NCBI GenBank assembly: GCA_003486385.1
Contig: DNFT01000128.1
Span: 1-19,630 of the forward strand
DNA length: 19,630 nucleotides
DNA from: Eubacterium sp.
GTDB taxonomy: Bacteria; Bacillota; Clostridia; Lachnospirales; Lachnospiraceae
Direction of reading: 5' to 3'
Shown here: positions 14,500-19,630 of the stretch, piece after piece
Layout: each line of letters opens with the position of its first letter
How positions within the stretch are numbered: position 1 is the stretch's first letter
Translations under genes and position numbers: made by a program
The notes under the pieces: generated by a model
Told to the model about the DNA's origin: nothing
The model's database searches: none
Seen by the model: only the letters and a program-made list of their open reading frames with translations

Positions 14500-15432
14500 A
14501 TGGCAAACAAGAAGATTGTAGTTGCCCTCGGGCGCAATGCTTTCGGTGAAACCTTCCCGGAGCAGAAAGAGAATGTAAGCAAGGCGGCAAAAGCTATAGC
14601 AGACCTTGTTGAAATGAAGTACGATATTGTTATCACACATAGCAACGGGCCACAGGTTGGTATGATTCAGACAGCCATGACAGAGTTTGCACGTCTTGAC
14701 CATCGTTATACCGTAGCCCCTATGTCGCTGTGCGGTGCTATGAGCCAGGGATATATTGGCTACGATTTACAAAATGCCATCCGTACAGAGCTTTTAAATC
14801 GTGGAATCTATAAGACAGTCTCAACCATCATCACACAGGTTAAGGTTGATCCATTTGACCCGGCATTTTCTAACCCTACCAAGGTAATAGGAAGATATAT
14901 GACCAAGGAAGAAGCCGAAGCTGAAGAGGCCAAGGGAAATTATGTTGTGGAGGAACCTGAAGGCTACAGAAGAATCATTGCCGCTCCTAAGCCTATGGAT
15001 ATATATGAAATTGATGCCGTGAATGCACTGCTTGACGCACATCAGATTGTAATAGCAGCCGGCGGCGGCGGAATCCCTGTGCTTGAGCAGCGCACCAGGT
15101 TAAAAGGTGCAAGCGCAATCATCGAGAAGGATTATGCTGCGGCACGTCTTGCAGAGCTTACTGAAGCCGACACACTTTTATTCCTCACAGTCTATGACAA
15201 GCTCACAGTCAACGCCGGCAAGCCGGACGAACGTTCATTTGAGAATGTGACTGTAGCCGACCTCAAGCCTTATGCGACAACAGGCGACTTCGGTCCAATA
15301 ACCACACTTCCTAAGGTTAATGCCGCCATTGAGTTCGTTGAAGCAGGCACAGGAAGAAAGGCCGTCATCGCGAACCTAGAGCATGCTAAGGATGCGCTTC
15401 TCGGAAGGTGTGGTACAACCATCACACGATAA
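14500..15432 (+). CDS. arcC: Carbamate kinase
   Basis: Carbamate kinase catalyses the reversible ATP:carbamate phosphotransfer, used by fermenters to make ATP from carbamoyl phosphate. The 310-residue length fits the family. Motifs are VALGRNAFG near the N-terminus, THSNGPQVGM, AAGGGGIPV and the nucleotide-site region ASAIIEKDYAAARLAE, with a C-terminal FGPITTLPKVNAAIEFV. Two positions are unusual: the usual GGNA reads GRNA, and the usual HGNGPQVG reads HSNGPQVG. ATG 14500 follows GGAGG with ideal spacing. No arginine deiminase or ornithine/putrescine carbamoyltransferase is adjacent, so the source of carbamoyl phosphate must be encoded elsewhere. It ends in a strong terminator. Confidence 0.93.
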   Translation: MANKKIVVALGRNAFGETFPEQKENVSKAAKAIADLVEMKYDIVITHSNGPQVGMIQTAMTEFARLDHRYTVAPMSLCGAMSQGYIGYDLQNAIRTELLNRGIYKTVSTIITQVKVDPFDPAFSNPTKVIGRYMTKEEAEAEEAKGNYVVEEPEGYRRIIAAPKPMDIYEIDAVNALLDAHQIVIAAGGGGIPVLEQRTRLKGASAIIEKDYAAARLAELTEADTLLFLTVYDKLTVNAGKPDERSFENVTVADLKPYATTGDFGPITTLPKVNAAIEFVEAGTGRKAVIANLEHAKDALLGRCGTTITR

Positions 15433-15444
15433 TATTTAATATAA

Positions 15445-15488
15445 GCCGGATTGCAGAAGTACCCGAACATTCTGCAACCCGGCTTTTT
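15445..15488 (+). terminator. Terminator after arcC, probably bidirectional
   Basis: GCCGG and GCAGAA pair with TTCTGC and CCGGC in one long hairpin followed by TTTTT. It sits between arcC and the convergent GDPD gene and could also end the minus-strand transcript. Confidence 0.88.
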
Positions 15489-15520
15489 AATACAATAATC
15501 TTTTTAGTTTAGTTATAAAT

Positions 15521-17356
15521 TCAATAACCATTTAGCGAAAACACATAATCAAGTATATTGATAAGCTCTTTTCCTGTATATCTTGAATAGACCGCCTCCC
15601 TTGCCATAACCGGGTTATCAGTAATAATATTGTCCACGCCCATGTTGGCAAGTGACTTCACTATCGATGGTGCGTTCACGGTCCATACATACAGTTCCTT
15701 TCCATATCTGTGTACAGAATCAACCAGTGCCTTATTCACAAAAGAGTAATTGATACTTATGACATCGACATAGCTTATTGAGTAGTATGCTCCATAAGCT
15801 GCGGACAGCACATAACCTGTTTTTATATCACTGTTAAGCTTCTTGACTTCGGCTAAAACAGAATAATCCGATGAAGTCACAATGCACCTGTCCTCAAATC
15901 TGTTACGTTCGATTATGTCTACGACCGCCTCTGTCAGACCCTTTTCCCTTTTATTGTATTTAATCTCAATGTTGAGCTTTACCAGTGGTCCGATTTCTTT
16001 TATAACCTCTTCAAGTGTAGGAACCTGCTCTCCGGCAAAATCAGCAGAGAACCAGCTTCCTGCATCAAGTTCCTTGATTCTGTCATAGGATACCTGCCAT
16101 ATATTTTTATTGACTCCTGTCGTTCTCTTTAAATTCGAGTCATGCATGACTACCACAACATTATTGGAGGTAAGATGAACATCCAACTCCACATAATCTG
16201 CCAGATCATAAAGTGCCTGTTTAAACGCAGACATAGTATTCTCCGGTGCCAGCCCTGAGCTTCCCCTATGTGCGCTTATTTCCGGAACTTTTAAAAGCTC
16301 TACCTTATCGAATGGATTTCTGGCAGTTCCAACGAATATGTACACGCATATCATTATACCTGAGATGACTGCCCCCGCCACTATGCCAGCCTTAACAGGA
16401 GTTTTAAGATACACAGGATTATCTATAACTTCCTGCGTATTTTCAGATACTCTCCATACCCTTCCGATTTCCCTCCTGTAGCGGAAGAACATACTGGAAA
16501 TAACAAGATATGAAGCCGGCGTTGATATCAGCACAAGTATAAAAGTTATAATATTCTTAAATCCCTTGATTACAGTAAGATATATGGCCATTCCCGCTCT
16601 TGTAAAATTTAACAGGAGACTCCCTCCAATCACAATCAAAGAAATCACAAGGAACAGAGCGCCCACTGCTACCATTATCATAACATTCCAGAACAACACC
16701 AACATAATTGTTCTTAATGTCCTTCTGCGAAGCAGCGATGCGCTTCTTTTGTATGCGTCCTTTACATTTTCACTTCCATATATAAGATAATTAGGTGTAA
16801 ATATCTCTCTGATAGCCAATGCAAATAAGACAAAACATACGAGTAATATCACAAGGTACATTATGTTTTTATTGCCGAATACCCTGGTAATATACTCCGG
16901 AAATTTCAGGTTTACCATCACAAGTCCGAGAATTATGATATTAGAAAACGGAAATAAAAATATCTCATACAGTACCATGGAGGTATTATGCAGCTTAAAT
17001 TTAGAACGGAAATTGTGCATACCCGCATAGAACATATCATATATGCCGATTCGTTTTCCGACAACTCCTGCTTCTATAGCAGCGGACATACAGCATTTCT
17101 CAAAGAAATTATATATTGCAGCCAGAAACACAAGCAGTACAAGCATTGCTATTATAAACGGGTTGGTAAAGTATCTGGCAATATATCCATTAGTCAGGTA
17201 TTTTATTCCCACAATTTTAAAACTAAGCTTAAATAAAAGCAAAAAAAGCGGATAACCCACTGCCACCGCAACCACCTTGTAGATCAGTTCGAATATTACC
17301 AGTGTCTTTCCGCATTCTTTAAAAAGTGTAAAATTATCCTTAAGAAGATTCTTCAT
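15521..17356 (-). CDS. Membrane-anchored glycerophosphodiester phosphodiesterase
   Basis: The protein has 611 residues in two parts. Residues 1 to about 350 hold some seven to eight hydrophobic helices, the GPDPase_memb region. Residues about 360-590 form a GDPD TIM barrel with SAHRGSSGLAPENT (His363), YVELDVHLTSN and VVVMHDSNLKRTTG, the substrate and Ca2+ residues of the family. GDPD enzymes hydrolyse glycerophosphodiesters to glycerol-3-phosphate and an alcohol. The membrane-anchored form probably acts on lipid head groups, lipoteichoic acid or teichoic-acid fragments outside the cell. I chose ATG 17356, with AAAAGAG eight bases upstream; TTG 17374 is the alternative. The gene follows the CmpB-family gene by about 30 bases and probably shares its promoter. 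The barrel follows the membrane part, as in related Gram-positive proteins. Confidence 0.9.
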   Translation of the reverse strand: MKNLLKDNFTLFKECGKTLVIFELIYKVVAVAVGYPLFLLLFKLSFKIVGIKYLTNGYIARYFTNPFIIAMLVLLVFLAAIYNFFEKCCMSAAIEAGVVGKRIGIYDMFYAGMHNFRSKFKLHNTSMVLYEIFLFPFSNIIILGLVMVNLKFPEYITRVFGNKNIMYLVILLVCFVLFALAIREIFTPNYLIYGSENVKDAYKRSASLLRRRTLRTIMLVLFWNVMIMVAVGALFLVISLIVIGGSLLLNFTRAGMAIYLTVIKGFKNIITFILVLISTPASYLVISSMFFRYRREIGRVWRVSENTQEVIDNPVYLKTPVKAGIVAGAVISGIMICVYIFVGTARNPFDKVELLKVPEISAHRGSSGLAPENTMSAFKQALYDLADYVELDVHLTSNNVVVVMHDSNLKRTTGVNKNIWQVSYDRIKELDAGSWFSADFAGEQVPTLEEVIKEIGPLVKLNIEIKYNKREKGLTEAVVDIIERNRFEDRCIVTSSDYSVLAEVKKLNSDIKTGYVLSAAYGAYYSISYVDVISINYSFVNKALVDSVHRYGKELYVWTVNAPSIVKSLANMGVDNIITDNPVMAREAVYSRYTGKELINILDYVFSLNGY

Positions 17357-17385
17357 CAACCATGCTCTTTTCAATTTTAAGTATG

Positions 17386-17958
17386 CTATGCCATCTTCTC
17401 CGTGTTGTTTCCCTCATTTTTATCCCTGAGCGAACGATAAAACTGGTGTACAAAATCCACCGTGTATGAGATAAAAAGCAGTACAGCAAGCGGTCTTACC
17501 ACCATAGGGTTAATAGCATGCACCATAAGCTTTATTCTAACATTAATAACCATAAACAGCAACACACAGATTACACCCCATGCAAGTGAGCTCTGCAAGC
17601 AAAGTATCCCCTTATAGTTAAATCTCTTATGGTCATAATTCCACCAGAGCTCTCCAAACAGCTTAATCATTACCATCGCCACTATATATTCAAAAACTGT
17701 TCCACCTACACAGCCTGCAAAAAAAAGTGCAGGCGGATTGCCCGCAAATGGTGCAAACAATGTAAATGCGCCCAGACAGCCGAAGCCGTATATCACGCAA
17801 AACGGAAGCTTTGCAAAGCCTCTGTTCTCCCAATAGCCAAGCTGAACCCTGATAACAACGCATTCCATACACCAGCCCAGAAAGCTGTAGATGAAAAACC
17901 ATACTATGAATTGATATATGTTCAGGTCACTAAAATTTCTAAAAATAATTTCTCTCAT
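17386..17958 (-). CDS. CmpB-family (PF06541) membrane protein
   Basis: This is a 190-residue membrane protein with about five helices and the features of the family often annotated as putative ABC transporter permease (ABC_trans_CmpB): FIYSFLGWCMECV near the start, then GFAKLPFCVIYGFG, GGTVFEYIVAMVM and a WWNYDHKRFNYKGILCLQSSLAWG segment. The transport annotation is weakly founded; no ATPase gene is nearby. The start is ATG 17958, preceded by GGGAG at good spacing, rather than in-frame ATGs further upstream. The promoter at 18006-18034 drives it and probably the following GDPD gene, which suggests an envelope or lipid-linked role. The exact function is unknown. Confidence 0.8.
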   Translation of the reverse strand: MREIIFRNFSDLNIYQFIVWFFIYSFLGWCMECVVIRVQLGYWENRGFAKLPFCVIYGFGCLGAFTLFAPFAGNPPALFFAGCVGGTVFEYIVAMVMIKLFGELWWNYDHKRFNYKGILCLQSSLAWGVICVLLFMVINVRIKLMVHAINPMVVRPLAVLLFISYTVDFVHQFYRSLRDKNEGNNTEKMA

Positions 17959-18005
17959 TTCTCTCTCCCTCTCTATGGCAGACATATTTTCACACTGCCA
18001 CATGT

Positions 18006-18034
18006 ATTTTATTATATTTTTTACAAAAAGACAA
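18006..18034 (-). promoter_or_regulatory. Promoter of the CmpB-GDPD pair
   Basis: On the minus strand TTGTCT (18034-18029) and TAAAAT (18011-18006) are separated by 17 bases. An overlapping TATAAT at shorter spacing is also present, so the exact -10 is uncertain. Confidence 0.5.
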
Positions 18035-18075
18035 CTAAATCTTTAGAAATTTTATTATTTTATAATATTTATACC

Positions 18076-18849
18076 TCAGCACTGTTCTTCCGGAAAAATA
18101 ACGTCTATTCCTTCCGCCTCAAATTTGCTGAGCCATTCGTCAGAGGGTTTTCTATCTGTGATGACCATATCCACCTCTTTTATCTCTCCGACCTTCGTAA
18201 AAGAGATTTTATTGAACTTAGAACTGTCCACGGCAAGAATTTTCTTCTTGGCTGCCTGAATGAACGCCATCTTTACCTGCGCTTCACTCTCGTTAGAATC
18301 CGTCATTCCATGCCGGATGTCAATTCCTTTTACCGAAAAAGCGGCCTTATCAACATTGAACGAATTGATCATTCTGATTGCCTGATATCCGACAAGCGAA
18401 AGTGCGCCATCCTTCATAAGTCCCCCTGTGGAAAGAATCTTCCAGCCCTTCCTGTCTGAGAGCTCTATCATAATCTCTATCGAATTAGTAATAACCGTAA
18501 GATTCTTTTTATTTTTTATGCTCTTAGCCACAAACAGAGCCGTAGAACTCGCATCAAGTATAATGTGGTCACCGTCCGAAATCATTTTTGCAAGCAGCTC
18601 TCCTATAACCTGCTTACCTGCAACATTCGATTTTTTGCGGACTATATACGGGAGTTCCACATTAAGGCTCTCGTTTATCACCGCCCCACCGTACGTTTTC
18701 TTGGCAAGCCCTTCCGCCTCAAGCTTCTCGAGATCCCTTCTTATCGTCTCCTCAGTCACATTGTACAGTTCACTTAAATCGCTCACCACAACCTTTCTGT
18801 CTTCCTTAAGCTTAGCCAATATTGCATTTCTTCTTTCTATCGCCAACAT
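18076..18849 (-). CDS. DeoR/GlpR family transcriptional regulator
   Basis: The protein has 257 residues, as usual for the family. Residues 1-57 form the DeoR winged helix-turn-helix (recognition region VTEETIRRDLEKLEAEGLAKKTYGG). Residues about 75-235 form the DeoR C-terminal sensor domain with DASSTALFVAK, LTVITNS, LSTGGLMKDGALSLVG and AVDSSKFNK, which binds sugar phosphates or related acids. The start is ATG 18849 at MLAIERRNAIL, preceded by GGGATGG; in-frame starts further upstream would add residues no DeoR protein has. It is divergent from the kdgF-like gene, the usual arrangement for a local regulator, so it may control unsaturated-uronate or related sugar-acid use. The ligand is inference. 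Confidence 0.9.
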   Translation of the reverse strand: MLAIERRNAILAKLKEDRKVVVSDLSELYNVTEETIRRDLEKLEAEGLAKKTYGGAVINESLNVELPYIVRKKSNVAGKQVIGELLAKMISDGDHIILDASSTALFVAKSIKNKKNLTVITNSIEIMIELSDRKGWKILSTGGLMKDGALSLVGYQAIRMINSFNVDKAAFSVKGIDIRHGMTDSNESEAQVKMAFIQAAKKKILAVDSSKFNKISFTKVGEIKEVDMVITDRKPSDEWLSKFEAEGIDVIFPEEQC

Positions 18850-18937
18850 AATTTTCCATCCCACCATTCCGCAGCCAACAGCTATATTATCAATGTTACA
18901 CAAAACCCACTCTGAGCCCCTTATTCTGTGCAATAAC

Positions 18938-18966
18938 AGCTTATCATTTTGCAAAAATCATGTCAA
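18938..18966 (-). promoter_or_regulatory. Promoter of the DeoR-family gene
   Basis: On the minus strand a consensus TTGACA (18966-18961) is followed at 17 bases by TAAGCT (18943-18938). The leader is about 80 bases. Confidence 0.6.
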
Positions 18967-18983
18967 TTTATTAATTTTGCTTA

Positions 18984-19012
18984 TTTTCAACATAAGTATT
19001 TTATGTTATGAT
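18984..19012 (+). promoter_or_regulatory. Promoter of the kdgF-like gene
   Basis: TTTTCA (18984-18989) and TATGAT (19007-19012) are separated by 17 bases, and the spacer is filled by an inverted repeat. The transcript start would be near 19019, with a leader of about 70 bases. Confidence 0.5.
18989..19007. promoter_or_regulatory. Candidate DeoR-family operator in the kdgF promoter spacer
   Basis: AACATAA and TTATGTT are perfect 7-base inverted arms around five bases (19 bp in all). The repeat occupies the spacer between the -35 and -10 of the kdgF-like gene, in the divergent region shared with the DeoR-family gene. A repressor bound here would block kdgF directly and could act on its own promoter 25 bases away. 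Confidence 0.55.
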
Positions 19013-19087
19013 AAAAAAGTATGACCGTTTAGGTATATGACGTTAAACTAAAGCATTTGGCATTATGCCTGTACAGAAAGGACAAAT

Positions 19088-19411
19088 ATGTTTGCATATA
19101 ACAATGAAGTAACAGCAACACCTTGTGAGCCAGGTGTTTCAAGAAAAGTGCTCACCTATTCCGAAGAGCTTATGATGTGTGAAATCACATTTGAAAAAGG
19201 CGCCAAGGGCAATTTTCACCAGCATGAGCATCTCCAGATAACATATATTGCTGAAGGCAGTTTTGAATTCACTATCGGCAATGAGACAAGGATTGTAAAC
19301 AAAGGCGACAGCGTATACATGCCTTCAAATGTGCGTCACGGCGTCACATGCCTTGAGGCAGGCAGGCTTGTGGATGTGTTCAATCCTATGCGCAAGGATT
19401 TTATTAAATAA
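19088..19411 (+). CDS. kdgF: KdgF-type cupin, unsaturated uronate conversion
   Basis: This is a 107-residue single-domain cupin. The metal ligands appear as His44, His46 and Gln50 in NFHQHEHLQITY and His84 in NVRHGV. The rest matches KdgF closely: RKVLTYSEELMMCEITFEKGA, EFTIGNETRIVNKGDSVYMP, then VDVFNPMRKDF at the end. KdgF opens 4,5-unsaturated galacturonate, the product of pectate and alginate lyases and unsaturated glycoside hydrolases, to the linear 4-deoxy-5-keto form for the Kdu/DhuI steps. ATG 19088 follows AGAAAGGA. It is transcribed alone, divergent from the DeoR-family regulator, with an inverted repeat inside its promoter. No lyase gene is in the window. Confidence 0.85.
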   Translation: MFAYNNEVTATPCEPGVSRKVLTYSEELMMCEITFEKGAKGNFHQHEHLQITYIAEGSFEFTIGNETRIVNKGDSVYMPSNVRHGVTCLEAGRLVDVFNPMRKDFIK

Positions 19412-19456
19412 GCCGGATTGGAAACAGCCCAGCCATATTGCGTTTTTATTTATAAA
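19412..19456 (+). terminator. Weak terminator-like sequence after kdgF
   Basis: The stretch begins with ATAAGCCGGATTG, identical to the start of the arcC terminator region at 15442, but the pairing arm is degenerate: GCCGG can only meet CCAGC, with a mismatch. A T-rich GTTTTTATTTAT follows. Termination here is plausible but weak. Confidence 0.3.
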
Positions 19457-19471
19457 ACCAGAATCATTACA

Positions 19472-19524
19472 TGATGTTGGAGTCAAAACATGCCAACTTA
19501 ATGTACGAGTGTATAACGTATTAT
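19472..19524 (+). repeat. Interspersed intergenic repeat, copy 3
   Basis: TGATGTTGGAGTCAAAACATG is followed by TTAATGTACGAGTGTATAA (19498-19516) and then CGTATTAT. It is near-identical to the left-edge copy (opposite orientation) and related to the left arm at 14261-14311, which also continues with the same ATTAT end. It does not overlap any gene. Confidence 0.75.
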
Positions 19525-19630
19525 ATTTATGCATACCAGCTCCATTGTCCGAAGCAAGATGTTCTAAGAACTCTGATATGGGTTATTGTATACATTCGCC
19601 ACCGAAGCAAAGCATACATCCGTGTATGCA
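19525..19630. other. Structured non-coding stretch at the right edge
   Basis: No gene is seen. CCGAAGCAAGATGTTC at 19549-19564 is echoed by CCGAAGCAAAGCAT about 50 bases later. GTTCTAAGAAC (19561-19571) is a 5-1-5 palindrome. GCATACA-TCCG-TGTATGC at the very end is a perfect 7-bp hairpin. It may continue the interspersed element or a small RNA beyond the window. Confidence 0.4.

Noticed and set aside
17629..18459. Plus-strand frame of 276 codons across the CmpB and DeoR genes
   Set aside because: It runs antisense through two well-supported genes and their promoter region, with no ribosome binding site.
18428..19024. Plus-strand frame of 198 codons opposite the DeoR-family gene
   Set aside because: It is antisense to the helix-turn-helix coding region and extends over two promoters, with Ser/Leu/Ile-rich composition typical of a shadow frame.

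Overview
The window reads as chromosomal DNA from an AT-rich Gram-positive anaerobe of the Clostridia, most probably a Lachnospiraceae gut bacterium. Supporting points are a long SpoIID-like protein, an ATP-dependent PEP carboxykinase, a CmpB-type membrane protein next to a membrane-anchored GDPD, strong AGGAGG-type ribosome binding sites, and sigma-A promoters with 17-base spacers before most genes. KdgF and a DhuI-like isomerase point to growth on pectin or glycosaminoglycan uronates, as in Lachnospira-type pectin degraders. The genus is inference.

Layout. 1-1056: the left-edge copy of an interspersed repeat, a YihY/BrkB membrane protein (+), and a hairpin between convergent genes. 1057-3450: a large SpoIID/LytB-domain protein (-). 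3521-3832: a gene-free stretch holding a structured RNA on the minus strand with its own promoter, closing stem and terminator, best read as 6S RNA. 3842-5722: a polytopic GT-C-like membrane protein (-). 5823-7589: pckA (-) with a textbook promoter and terminator. 7668-8306: an RpiB/LacA/LacB isomerase of DhuI type (-). 8438-9097: a DUF1653 protein (-), divergent from an intracellular-type subtilisin (+, 9261-10169). 10220-14136: a minus-strand run of a His-rich COG0523 (CobW) GTPase, an unusual CobW-like P-loop protein with a YcgQ-like C-terminal domain, and a DUF885 lipoprotein. A 25-bp palindrome overlaps the -35 box of this run. 14261-14350: an inverted pair of the interspersed repeat. 14500-15432: an orphan carbamate kinase (+). 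15521-17958: a GDPD membrane phosphodiesterase and a CmpB-family protein (-). 18076-18849: a DeoR-family regulator (-), divergent from kdgF (+, 19088-19411), with an inverted repeat inside the kdgF promoter spacer. 19472-19630: the right-edge repeat copy and further unassigned structured intergenic DNA.

How the genes fit together. Most units are single genes or pairs with their own promoters. Three themes stand out. First, metal homeostasis: the two CobW-type proteins under a Fur-family-like operator. Second, unsaturated uronate catabolism: KdgF under a probable DeoR-type regulator, and the DhuI-like isomerase 11 kb away. Third, central carbon and energy metabolism with growth-phase control: pckA, arcC and the putative 6S RNA. 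There is no phage, IS transposase, CRISPR, tRNA or rRNA in the window. The least explained parts are the CobW/YcgQ-like fusion with its palindromic control region and the dispersed palindromic repeat family.
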